This document shows, piece after piece, positions 34,927-42,640 of a DNA stretch of 64,000 nucleotides. A program made the translations under genes and the position numbers. Each line of letters starts with the position of its first letter. The first letter of the stretch is position 1. The DNA comes from Clostridia bacterium (GTDB taxonomy: Bacteria > Bacillota > Clostridia > Christensenellales > Borkfalkiaceae): NCBI GenBank assembly GCA_017462735.1, contig JAFTQO010000006.1, positions 1 through 64,000 of the forward strand, given 5' to 3'. Under the pieces are notes generated by a model that searched no databases, had not been told where the DNA came from, and saw only the letters and a program-made list of their open reading frames with translations.

Positions 34927-35010
34927 TTTCCCTTATATTTGAAATATTTTTAAGGGAAATATCTCTTAATGTATTGACTTATCCCTTATTATGTGCTATG
35001 ATTTAAGGGA
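34927..35010 (+). promoter_or_regulatory. Fic promoter with two identical inverted-repeat operators
   Basis: TTGACT (34974-34979), 17 bp, TATGAT (34997-35002) with extended TGC. Inverted repeat TCCCTTA-N15-TAAGGGA occurs twice (34929-34957 and 34982-35010); the second overlaps the promoter from the -35 spacer to just past the -10 box. Equal arms and equal spacing make two operators for one dimeric repressor likely. Confidence 0.75.
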
Positions 35011-35030
35011 AAAGTGTTGGAGGAAAGGGA

Positions 35031-36077
35031 ATGCGTACATTTAATTACTCGAAAATTAAAGAAGAAAAATGGGATTCTGAAGTTCTTGGTTTGATTGCGG
35101 CAATCTATAAAGAAGCGGGCAAGCAGGAGTTGTATTTGAAGCAACGCCCTGAGGAGCTTGAGAAACTTGTTGAGATTGCTAAAATTCAGAGTACGGAGGC
35201 ATCTAACGCAATCGAAGGCATCGTGACCACGAGTACTCGTATTCGTCAACTTGTTGAGGAGAAAACCGCACCCAAAAACCGTAATGAGCAAGAGATTGCA
35301 GGTTATCGTGACGTGCTTAGTATTATTCACGAAAGTTTCGACGCAATCCCCATTACGCCGAATTATATTTTGCAACTCCATAAAATCTTGTACAGCCACA
35401 TGAATAACCCTATGGCAGGCAGAACGAAGAGTGTTCAAAATTACATCAGCGCAGCATATCCCGATGGGAGAGTGGAAACGCTATTTACGCCGCTCGATCC
35501 TTTTGAAACGCCTGTTGCTCTTGAAAATATTTGTAATGAGTATAATCGTGTAATCGGCAATGCTGAAGTGGAGCCGTTGATTGCAATCCCGACGTTTATC
35601 CACGACTTTTTGTGTATCCATCCCTTTAATGACGGGAATGGTAGAATGAGCCGTTTGCTTACAACTTTGCTTTTGTATAGAAACGGCTTCTACGTAGGGA
35701 AATACATCTCTCTTGAAGCAAAGATTGCAAAGAATAAAGATTTGTACTATGACGCCTTAAATCAAGCACAACACGGTTGGCATGATGGGACTGAGGATGT
35801 GGTTTCCTTTATTAAGTATCTTTTAGGAACGATTTTGGCGGCGTACAGGGATTTCGAAGAACGATTTGCTTTGGTTGAAACAAAGCTTCCTGCATTGGAA
35901 ACGGTTAGACGTGCCACAATGAATAAAATTGGTCGTTTCTCGAAACAGGATATTCGTGAACTTTGTCCCTCGTTGAGCGTAAGTTCTATTGAGGGTGCGC
36001 TCCGTAAATTGGTTGAAATGGGCGAAGTCAAGCGTGAAGGTAGCGGTAGAACAACTCTCTATTATCGCTTAAAATAG
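35031..36077 (+). CDS. Fic-domain protein (AMP-transferase family) with winged-helix end
   Basis: Fic enzymes transfer AMP or related groups from nucleotides to target hydroxyls, acting in toxin-antitoxin or signalling. The complete motif HPFNDGNGR (197-205) is present with catalytic His197. An inhibitory helix motif SNAIEG (58-63) lies N-terminally, marking a self-inhibited class II Fic. The last ~50 residues (FSKQDIRELCPSLSVSSIEGALRKLVEMGEVK) look like a winged helix, which could bind the operators at its own promoter. AT-richer and with different codon use than its neighbours. RBS GGAGG, ATG 35031. Confidence 0.9.
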   Translation: MRTFNYSKIKEEKWDSEVLGLIAAIYKEAGKQELYLKQRPEELEKLVEIAKIQSTEASNAIEGIVTTSTRIRQLVEEKTAPKNRNEQEIAGYRDVLSIIHESFDAIPITPNYILQLHKILYSHMNNPMAGRTKSVQNYISAAYPDGRVETLFTPLDPFETPVALENICNEYNRVIGNAEVEPLIAIPTFIHDFLCIHPFNDGNGRMSRLLTTLLLYRNGFYVGKYISLEAKIAKNKDLYYDALNQAQHGWHDGTEDVVSFIKYLLGTILAAYRDFEERFALVETKLPALETVRRATMNKIGRFSKQDIRELCPSLSVSSIEGALRKLVEMGEVKREGSGRTTLYYRLK

Positions 36078-36175
36078 AAAGACTAGTTTTATTGATTAAG
36101 TATTGACAAGGATATAAAGCATCTAAAAGAGTATTATATTTTATTCGGATAGAAGTTTCTATAGGAGATAAATCT

Positions 36176-37419
36176 ATGAAAGAACGTCACTATGGTTTAG
36201 ATTTGTATCGCATACTTTGTATGTTTTTGATTACGACAATACATATAGATTATGTAGATATGATCTCTTTTACGCCGTATACGCATTTTAATTTTTACTT
36301 AGTGAGTTTGATAAAGACCCTTCAAACCTTTTCGATAAGTGGATTTGTTTTGATTTCCGCTTATTTCTTGATAGAAAAAAAGACTTCTGCAAAATCATCT
36401 ATAAAACGGATTGTATCGTTTGAAATACAAATGGTGTTTTATTCGATAGTAATTATGTTGTTGTCGCTATTGTTTATTTCGCCGAATCTTACAGGTTGGG
36501 ATATTTTTAAGACTTTTTGTCCTTTATTGTCCAATCATTATTGGTACCCCGTTGCTTATTTGTGTTTGCTTTTCCTGTCTCCTTTTTTAAATAAATTAAT
36601 TTATGTGTTAAACAAAAAGCAGTTGAAGATTTTAGTGTGTGGGATCTTTGTCGTATTTTCATTGTTTTCGTTGGATATCTCTTTTATCTCAGCAGTTTAC
36701 GTAGGACATGAAACCCACAGTATCCTTTTGTTCGTTGCATTGTATTTTATCGTGGCTTATATAAAACTTTATGGCGTAAACAACAAAAAGACACTTGCGA
36801 CGATTGCTTTTATCGTTAGCGGATATGTTTGTTTTGTTTGTATATGTATGATGGCGACGTATTTGGCTTGCGTAGCAAATCGGAGGCTACGTATATAATC
36901 TTTCAAAAAATGAACGTATTGTCGTATAATTCGCTGTTGCCGTTGGTATTTACGATCTCGTCGTTCGTATTGTTTTTAAGATGCAAGTTGCAAATTCCGA
37001 AAAGGTTGGCAACAATCTGGGGGGAGGTAATTCGTTCAATATTTGTCGTGTATTTAATACAAGAACATAACACGGTTCGTGATTGGTTGTGGCGGTTTGT
37101 CGGTATTCAGCGTTGGGCGATGAGTCCGTATTTGATTTTGATAATCTTTGCGGTTTTTGCGGTGCTTCTATTGGTTGCGATAGTGTTATCTGTGTGTTTT
37201 TATTGGGTCGATAAATTACTCCTTAGTAAATTGACAAAAAAGATAGAGCAGCTCGTTTTAAAGATGTTAAAAATCCCAAGCGTATCAACCTGTGAAAAAA
37301 AGGAAGTGTTGCAGTCCTGCGATGGGAATACGGAGGGACGAAAAGGCGAAAGTGATCCTCATTGTTTAGAAAAAAAACAAGCAAAAAATTATAAAAATAA
37401 TCTTGACAGAAAGTACTGA
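36176..37419 (+). pseudogene. Acyltransferase-3 family membrane protein, frame-disrupted
   Basis: Two overlapping frames together give one acyltransferase-3 protein: residues from MKERHYGLDLYRILCMFL (36176 onwards) carry the typical RxLA-like start and spans, and the following spans (YNSLLPLVFTIS, VYLIQEHNTVRDWLW) continue in another frame from about 36829. The first frame stops at 36898. A one- or two-base shift near 36840-36880 breaks the gene, or it is a sequencing error. Family members acetylate surface sugars. Belongs to the AT-rich accessory stretch. Confidence 0.75.
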
Positions 37420-37432
37420 AAGGATGTATAAT
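37403..37432 (+). promoter_or_regulatory. Promoter of small membrane protein gene
   Basis: TTGACA (37403-37408), 18 bp, TATAAT (37427-37432). Confidence 0.8.
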
Positions 37433-37460
37433 AAAATAAATTAAAATAGGAGGTAGTACA

Positions 37461-37700
37461 ATGAAAAAGTTTTTCCCTTGGTCTTATAAAGGCGGTCTTT
37501 TAATCGGCTTGGTTTACTACATCATCGTAGCAATCGTTGCGAGTTTGTTGATTGGTTTTGCAGGCTGGATTACTGGTTGGATCCCCGTAGTAGGCGCTGT
37601 ATTGGGTTGGGTTCTTCGTATTATCGGTATCATCGTTGACGTTTGGGTAGTCGTTGGTATCGTATTACGTATTCTGGTTACTTTGAAAGTTATTAAATAA
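37461..37700 (+). CDS. 79-residue membrane protein
   Basis: Almost entirely hydrophobic: MKKFFPWSYKGG then two long spans with Gly/Trp/Val. AGGAGG lies eight bases before the ATG, and it has its own near-consensus promoter and terminator, so it is a real gene. No family recognised; size and composition resemble small Clostridial envelope proteins. Confidence 0.75.
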   Translation: MKKFFPWSYKGGLLIGLVYYIIVAIVASLLIGFAGWITGWIPVVGAVLGWVLRIIGIIVDVWVVVGIVLRILVTLKVIK

Positions 37701-37717
37701 TCAGACGGAAACGGTAA

Positions 37718-37751
37718 AACGTCGCGCAAGTAGATTGCGCGGCGTTTTTTT
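37718..37751 (+). terminator. Terminator of the 79-residue membrane protein gene
   Basis: AACGTCGCGCAA and TTGCGCGGCGTT form a 12-bp stem with one G-T pair, then a T-run. Confidence 0.92.
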
Positions 37752-37870
37752 GTTACGGCTCTGTCAAAACAACTTGCTAATCAACCATTTATTGTGTCAT
37801 CGCCTTTGCCAAAACAAAGGGCGGCAAGCGCATATGTATCAAAAAAATATGACAAATGTCGGTCAAAACG

Positions 37871-37899
37871 TTGACATTGCGCCCCAAAAACCGTATAAT
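37871..37899 (+). promoter_or_regulatory. Promoter of the lipid kinase gene
   Basis: TTGACA (37871-37876), 17 bp, TATAAT (37894-37899). Confidence 0.85.
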
Positions 37900-37932
37900 G
37901 GAAATATATTAAAAAACAAAGGAAAAAGAGTA

Positions 37933-38781
37933 ATGAAAAAATACGCATTGTACAATTCCGCCGCGTGTAGCGGCAGAGGAAAATCCCTTGCGGCGCGCGT
38001 GCAAGACATCTATCCCGACGACGAAATCGTCTTTCAAGACGTGTGCGAAGTTCCCGACTACGTCGTCTATTTAGAGGGGCTGGGAAAGGACGCTCCCGTG
38101 GTTATTTGCGGCGGCGACGGTACGCTCAACCGTTTTATCAACGCGACGAAAGATAAGTTGGGGGATAGGGACATCTATTATTTCCCCTGTGGCAGCGGCA
38201 ACGACTTTATGCGCGACGTGGGCGCAGGCGAAGAAATCGTGCGTATCAACGACTATATTAAGGATTTACCCACGGTCTACGTCAACGGGAAAGAGTATGC
38301 CTTCCTCAACGGCGTCGGTTACGGTATCGACGGCTATTGCTGCGAAAAGGGTGACGAAATCCGTGAGAAAACCCCCGAGAAAAAGATTAGTTACGCAGGG
38401 ATTGCGATAAAAGGCTTGCTTTTCCATTATAAGCCGACAACGGCAACGGTGACGGTAGACGGGGAGATGCATACCTTTAAAAATGCGTGGTTGGTGCCTA
38501 CCATGTACGGGCGTTACTATGGCGGCGGCATGATACCTTGTCCCGAGCAAAGCCGTAACAACCCCGACAAAAAAGTGTCCGTTATGGCGTATTGTGGCAA
38601 GTGCAAGTTAAAGGTGCTGATGATTTTCCCCTCTCTTTTCAAGGGCGAACACGTCAAGCACAAAAAGCATATCACTATCCTTTCAGGGCATGAGATTACG
38701 GTCAAGTTCGACAGCCCTCGCGCGTTGCAAATCGACGGCGAAACGATTTTGAACGTCAGCGAATACACGGTCAAATATTGA
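37933..38781 (+). CDS. Diacylglycerol kinase family lipid kinase
   Basis: Phosphorylates diacylglycerol or a related lipid. The 282-residue protein has the nucleotide motif GGDGT (60-64) in VVICGGDGTLNRF and the later catalytic-loop ENGVGYGID-like NGVGYGIDG. Start at 37933 is taken because an AAAGGA precedes it and the promoter lies upstream; an open frame reaches 66 codons further back through non-coding sequence. DgkB/YegS-type enzymes recycle diacylglycerol from lipoteichoic acid or similar synthesis. Confidence 0.88.
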   Translation: MKKYALYNSAACSGRGKSLAARVQDIYPDDEIVFQDVCEVPDYVVYLEGLGKDAPVVICGGDGTLNRFINATKDKLGDRDIYYFPCGSGNDFMRDVGAGEEIVRINDYIKDLPTVYVNGKEYAFLNGVGYGIDGYCCEKGDEIREKTPEKKISYAGIAIKGLLFHYKPTTATVTVDGEMHTFKNAWLVPTMYGRYYGGGMIPCPEQSRNNPDKKVSVMAYCGKCKLKVLMIFPSLFKGEHVKHKKHITILSGHEITVKFDSPRALQIDGETILNVSEYTVKY

Positions 38782-38796
38782 TAAAGAGAAATAAAT

Positions 38797-38826
38797 AACC
38801 ACCCGATTATCGGGTGGTTTTCTTTT
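38797..38826 (+). terminator. Terminator of the lipid kinase gene
   Basis: AACCACCCGAT and ATCGGGTGGTT form an 11-bp stem followed by T-rich bases. Confidence 0.9.
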
Positions 38827-38827
38827 G

Positions 38828-38908
38828 GATTCTTCGCTACGTTGTCCACGATTGTCATTCCCCAAACGCAGTGAAGAATCTAGTGGACAACTTCACTCCA
38901 GAATGACA
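38828..38908. repeat. Interleaved palindromic repeat element
   Basis: Three inverted pairs interleave: GATTCTTC/GAAGAATC (38828, 38873), TTGTCCAC/GTGGACAA (38842, 38883) and TGTCATTC/GAATGACA (38853, 38901). The order A-B-C-A'-B'-C' looks like a hybrid of dispersed repeats rather than a single hairpin. Confidence 0.6.
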
Positions 38909-39003
38909 GTTCTATGCGATTATTTTTGATAGAATTATAGTTCTAATCTAACAAATTGGCAAAAAAATGGTGTATAATACGCTTGTCGGCTGAAAAACGG
39001 TTT

Positions 39004-39210
39004 TTATTTATCGCTTACGCCCAGCAAATAATCGGTAGAGACGTCAAAAAATTCGGCACAACGCAAAATAGCAGTTGCCGACGGCTCGGCTTGCCCGTTT
39101 ATCCATTTGGAAACGGCGCGTTGTGTATAGCCAATAGCGTGGGCAAGTTCCGCTTGTGTTAAATTGTTTTCAACGTGCAATTCTTTTAGTCGTTGGGCAA
39201 ATATACTCAT
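39004..39210 (-). CDS. XRE-family DNA-binding regulator
   Basis: A 68-residue single-domain helix-turn-helix protein (MSIFAQRLKELHVENNLTQAEL..., recognition helix RAVSKWING). ATG at 39210 is preferred; a further 11-codon in-frame extension exists. A TATTCT box ends about 6 bases upstream of the start, so it may be leaderless. It is divergent to the 93-residue gene, and the palindrome at 39245-39260 lies between them, a likely operator. Confidence 0.85.
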   Translation of the reverse strand: MSIFAQRLKELHVENNLTQAELAHAIGYTQRAVSKWINGQAEPSATAILRCAEFFDVSTDYLLGVSDK

Positions 39211-39244
39211 AACAATAGAATAGCATAAATGAAAATACTTCACT

Positions 39245-39260
39245 TATCTCAAACGAGATA
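39245..39260. promoter_or_regulatory. Operator-like palindrome between XRE gene and 93-residue gene
   Basis: TATCTC-AAAC-GAGATA, a perfect 6-bp inverted repeat in the short divergent gap; suited to the neighbouring XRE repressor. Confidence 0.5.
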
Positions 39261-39284
39261 TTGAAAAATAAAAAGGAGGAAATT

Positions 39285-39566
39285 ATGCAAAAATCAGCGA
39301 TTAAGCAGATGCTTTATGGAGAAAGGGGTGGCTTTGAGGATGTCCCCGTGAGCGAGGAATACCGTCGCATACAAAGCGAGTTGGTAGATTGTGACGACCT
39401 GATGCATGCAGAATTGAGCCGTCATCCAAAACTTTTACAGTTGTATGAAAAAACCTGTCGCGCATTTGAGGCGGAAAACGTTGAGGCATGCGACTGTCAT
39501 TATCAAGAAGGGTTTCGGTTTGGATTTTTGTTGGCGCTGGACGTATTGGGGTGGAAACAAGGCTGA
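39285..39566 (+). CDS. Small DUF6809-like protein
   Basis: This 93-residue acidic protein starts MQKSAIKQMLYGERGG, a pattern of short conserved Clostridial proteins where a LYxGERG-like start precedes an EEY motif. ATG at 39285 has AAGGAGG; an 8-codon in-frame upstream extension lacks one. Function unknown; paired with the divergent XRE gene. Confidence 0.6.
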   Translation: MQKSAIKQMLYGERGGFEDVPVSEEYRRIQSELVDCDDLMHAELSRHPKLLQLYEKTCRAFEAENVEACDCHYQEGFRFGFLLALDVLGWKQG

Positions 39567-39591
39567 GTTTGCGTAAAATTCACGGATTTTG

Positions 39592-39620
39592 TTGACAAAA
39601 ATCCCCCGTTATGCTACTAT
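39592..39620 (+). promoter_or_regulatory. Promoter of the acyltransferase gene
   Basis: TTGACA (39592-39597), 17 bp, TACTAT (39615-39620), extended TGC before the -10 box. Confidence 0.75.
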
Positions 39621-39666
39621 ATATAGCATAAGAAAGGCGTTTGCCAATCAAAAAGGAAGGGAAATT

Positions 39667-40443
39667 ATGTTTGGAGAGGTAATGCTTACGATACTTTGGG
39701 TGGTGCTCGGCATCCTCGGCGGTATCGTTGCGTTGGTGGTGCTTTGGCTGTTGTTCGCGTGGGTATTGGGGCTGTTTGTCAGCAAGACGAAGGAATACCG
39801 CACGAGGAACAAATTCTATTGCTGGGTGTTTAACGTATCCTTGTTTGCCGCGCTGATGATTGCGCGTGTGAAGGTGCACGTCGAGGGAGAAGAGAAACTC
39901 CCCAAAGACGTCAAATTTTTGATGGTCAGCAACCACGTGTCCAACTTTGACTCGTTGGCGACCTCCAAGGCGTTTGTGAAATACAAAATCGGCGTCATTT
40001 CTAAGCCCTCCAATTTTAAAGTGCCTTTCTTTGGCAGGATGACGCGGAGATGTTGCTACTATCCTATCGACAGAGAAAACGCGCGCAACGCCGTCAAGAC
40101 GATTAATTTGGCGGCGGACGTCATCAAAAACGATCAATCTAGCATCCTCGTCTATCCCGAGGGCACGAGGAATAAGTCGGCGAAAGGGTTGCTTCCTTTC
40201 CATAACAGCGTATTTAAGGTCGCGCAAAAGGCGGCGTGTCCTATCGTCGTCATCACGGTACGCAACAGCGAGACGGTACACAAGCGCACCCCTTTTAAGA
40301 GAAGTCACGTGTACGTCAAAGTCTTAGAGGTGATCAGCGCAGAAGAGGCGGTTACCCGTACGGCGGATACGGGCGCTAGGGTCGAGGCGTTGATGCGCGC
40401 TGACGAAGAGGCTTGGCTGGCTAGCAAAGAAGTGCAGTCGTAA
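39667..40443 (+). CDS. plsC: 1-acyl-sn-glycerol-3-phosphate acyltransferase (PlsC-like)
   Basis: Acylates lysophosphatidic acid to phosphatidic acid in membrane lipid synthesis. The 258-residue protein has an N-terminal membrane span, the NHx4D motif NHVSNFDS (89-96) and PEGTR near residue 160. RBS GGGAAATT precedes the ATG at 39667; 26 in-frame codons upstream lie partly inside the promoter. The neighbouring DegV proteins may deliver fatty acids to this pathway. Confidence 0.88.
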   Translation: MFGEVMLTILWVVLGILGGIVALVVLWLLFAWVLGLFVSKTKEYRTRNKFYCWVFNVSLFAALMIARVKVHVEGEEKLPKDVKFLMVSNHVSNFDSLATSKAFVKYKIGVISKPSNFKVPFFGRMTRRCCYYPIDRENARNAVKTINLAADVIKNDQSSILVYPEGTRNKSAKGLLPFHNSVFKVAQKAACPIVVITVRNSETVHKRTPFKRSHVYVKVLEVISAEEAVTRTADTGARVEALMRADEEAWLASKEVQS

Positions 40444-40460
40444 GCGCGGTAAAAAAGAAA

Positions 40461-40490
40461 AAAAGAGTAGGCGTTTTGCCTACTCTTTTT
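40461..40490. terminator. Bidirectional terminator between PlsC and DegV genes
   Basis: AAAAGAGTAGGC and GCCTACTCTTTT form a perfect stem flanked by an A-run and a T-run. Confidence 0.92.
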
Positions 40491-40503
40491 GTTTTTCGGG
40501 TGA

Positions 40504-41403
40504 TTATTTTTCTGCTAACGAGTCGAGGGTGACTTCTTTCCCAAGGAAATAGACGCCGACCATACCGGGGCCGACGGATGCACCGATGGCAGGGCCGATA
40601 TAGTTGATGTCAAATTGCTCGTCTGCAAGCCCCAATCTTTTTTGGATGTCTTCTTTTAAAGCGATTGCCTCTTCCAGACAGTCGGCGTGGCGGATAGAGA
40701 TACCCATGTCGTTGGGTAGATAGTTTTCAGCCACTCTTTCTGCGACCCGCGCCAGCGAACGTTTTCTGCCTTTTACCTTCTCTACGGGCACGTTGTAGCC
40801 GTGAATATCCGAGCAAATCAAAGGTTTTACGGCAAGCAAATCGCCAAAGAAAGCGCTGGCGGCGGAGACTCTGCCCGCCTGTTTCAACCAGATGAGTTTT
40901 TCTACTGTCCCTTCCTGGTTGATATATTTTTTGTTTTCTTCCACCCAAGCGGCGGCTTCTTCGATACTTTTCCCTTCTGCGCGCAACTTGGAGGCTTTCA
41001 TACATAAGATGCCCAATCCGCCGCAGGCATTGCAAGAATCAATGCAGATAATTTTGCTGTCGGGATATTTGGGTTGCAACTCTTCCTTTGCCGCTTTTGC
41101 CGAGTTCACGGACGTGGAAAGGGCGACGGCGGTAGAGATAGACAAGACGTCGTAGCCTTGTTTGAGATACTCTTCAAACGCCTCTACGTACGCTTGCGTA
41201 TTGACGGCGGCGGTGCGGATACGGGTGCCGCCGCGCATAATATCGTAAAAGTCCTTAGGAGGGAGATGAATCCAATCCAGATTGGCTTCGATATCGCGGT
41301 TGTTGTAGATATAGCGCATCGCTACGTATTCGATGTCGTATTTTTCGCGCAACTCCTTTTGCATATCGCAACTGGTGTCGGTGATAATCACAAATTTTTT
41401 CAT
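40504..41403 (-). CDS. DegV family (FakB-like) fatty-acid-binding protein
   Basis: DegV/FakB proteins hold a fatty acid that FakA phosphorylates for phospholipid synthesis. The 299-residue protein shows VIITDTSCDM, the TSAVN-like NTSQAYVEAF segment and the IGPAIGASVGPG glycine-rich stretch. It is about 60% identical by eye to the next gene at 41533-42432, so they are paralogues. RBS AGGAG precedes the ATG. Confidence 0.88.
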   Translation of the reverse strand: MKKFVIITDTSCDMQKELREKYDIEYVAMRYIYNNRDIEANLDWIHLPPKDFYDIMRGGTRIRTAAVNTQAYVEAFEEYLKQGYDVLSISTAVALSTSVNSAKAAKEELQPKYPDSKIICIDSCNACGGLGILCMKASKLRAEGKSIEEAAAWVEENKKYINQEGTVEKLIWLKQAGRVSAASAFFGDLLAVKPLICSDIHGYNVPVEKVKGRKRSLARVAERVAENYLPNDMGISIRHADCLEEAIALKEDIQKRLGLADEQFDINYIGPAIGASVGPGMVGVYFLGKEVTLDSLAEK

Positions 41404-41435
41404 AATATCTCCTTAGTGTAAGCGTACACAATTAC

Positions 41436-41464
41436 ATTATAAAATGAAATTGTCGAAAAGTCAA
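41436..41464 (-). promoter_or_regulatory. Promoter of the first DegV gene
   Basis: On the minus strand TTGACT, 17 bp, TATAAT. Confidence 0.8.
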
Positions 41465-41502
41465 TAAAATGACGGAAAAATGTCATAATTATTTGATACA
41501 AA

Positions 41503-41530
41503 AACGCCCGCCGTGTCTAGGCGGGCGTTA
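41503..41530 (-). terminator. Terminator of the second DegV gene
   Basis: AACGCCCGCC and GGCGGGCGTT form a 10-bp stem next to the stop. Confidence 0.75.
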
Positions 41531-41532
41531 AA

Positions 41533-42432
41533 TTACTTATTGGCTAACGAGTCGTACGTGACTTTTTTTCCAAAGAAATACGCGCTGAGGGTACCGGGAC
41601 CTACGGACGCGCCGATGATAGGGCCGAGGTAATTGATATCGAACGCTTCGTCGGGCAAGCCCAAACGCTTTTGAATTTCTTCTTTCAGGATAAGGGCGTC
41701 TTCGAGACAGTCGGCGTGGCGGATATGAATTCCCATATCGTTGGGGACGTATTCTTCCGCGACTCTTTCTGCGCAGCGCGCAAGGGAGTGCTTTCTTCCC
41801 TTCGCCTTTTCGATGGCGACGTTGTTGCCGTGTACGTCGGAAATAAGAAGGGGTTTGATCGCGAGCAAGTTGCCGAAGAAAGCGGTGGTTGCTTTGACCC
41901 TACCTGCTTGTTTGAGCCAAGTGAGTTTTTCGACGACGGCTTCTTGATTGAAACAAAGTTTGTTTTCTTCCAGCCAAGCGGCGGTTTCTTCTATCGTTTT
42001 GCCTTCCGCGCGGAGCATAGCCGCTTTGATGCAAATCATCCCCTCGCCCCCGCAGGAATTGGCGGAGTCTACGCATACGATTTTTCTATCGGGATATTTT
42101 GCAAGCAGTTCGTCGCGCGCCGTATAGGACGAGTTGACGGAAGTGGAGAGCGCGTGCGTGCAAGAGATGGACAAAATGTCGTAGCCTTCTTGCAAGACGG
42201 GCTCAAAGGCGTCAAGATAATTTTGGGTGTTGACGGCGGCGGTGCGGATACGAGTCCCATCGCGCATCAAGTCGAAAAATTCTTTCGGGGATAAGTCTAC
42301 CCAGTCAAGACTTGCCTCCATATCTTTATCGTTATAAATAAAACGCATCGGCACGTAGCGGATGTCGTATTTATCTCGTAAATCTTTGTGCAAATCGCTG
42401 CAAGAATCGGTAAAAATCACATATTTTTTCAT
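41533..42432 (-). CDS. DegV family (FakB-like) fatty-acid-binding protein, paralogue
   Basis: A 299-residue FakB-like protein with VIFTDSCSDL, the TxVN region and GPIIGASVGPG. Start at 42432 (MKKYVIFTDS) is preferred to the in-frame codon 13 residues upstream (42471), because the promoter found here ends around 42470 and would otherwise overlap the gene. Tandem paralogues with separate promoters may serve different fatty acids (saturated versus unsaturated, as FakB1/FakB2). Confidence 0.88.
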   Translation of the reverse strand: MKKYVIFTDSCSDLHKDLRDKYDIRYVPMRFIYNDKDMEASLDWVDLSPKEFFDLMRDGTRIRTAAVNTQNYLDAFEPVLQEGYDILSISCTHALSTSVNSSYTARDELLAKYPDRKIVCVDSANSCGGEGMICIKAAMLRAEGKTIEETAAWLEENKLCFNQEAVVEKLTWLKQAGRVKATTAFFGNLLAIKPLLISDVHGNNVAIEKAKGRKHSLARCAERVAEEYVPNDMGIHIRHADCLEDALILKEEIQKRLGLPDEAFDINYLGPIIGASVGPGTLSAYFFGKKVTYDSLANK

Positions 42433-42469
42433 TGGTTTTATCTCCCGATGATATTTATTCACTTCTATC

Positions 42470-42498
42470 ATTATAGTCTTAATTTTTCAAAATGTCAA
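42470..42498 (-). promoter_or_regulatory. Promoter of the second DegV gene
   Basis: On the minus strand TTGACA, 17 bp, TATAAT. Confidence 0.85.
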
Positions 42499-42579
42499 CG
42501 GTTTTCTTGATATTTGTCATATTTTTTTGTGACAGGATAAAAAGAGGGGATTTTCGTGAAAAACGAGGCGTTTATTTGC

Positions 42580-42608
42580 TTGTCAAGGGGGAAAGTAAGT
42601 GATATAAT
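42580..42608 (+). promoter_or_regulatory. Promoter of the MFS transporter gene
   Basis: TTGTCA (42580-42585), 17 bp, TATAAT (42603-42608). Confidence 0.8.
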
Positions 42609-42640
42609 GTATTCAAAAAATCTAAAAGAGGACAAAGGCA

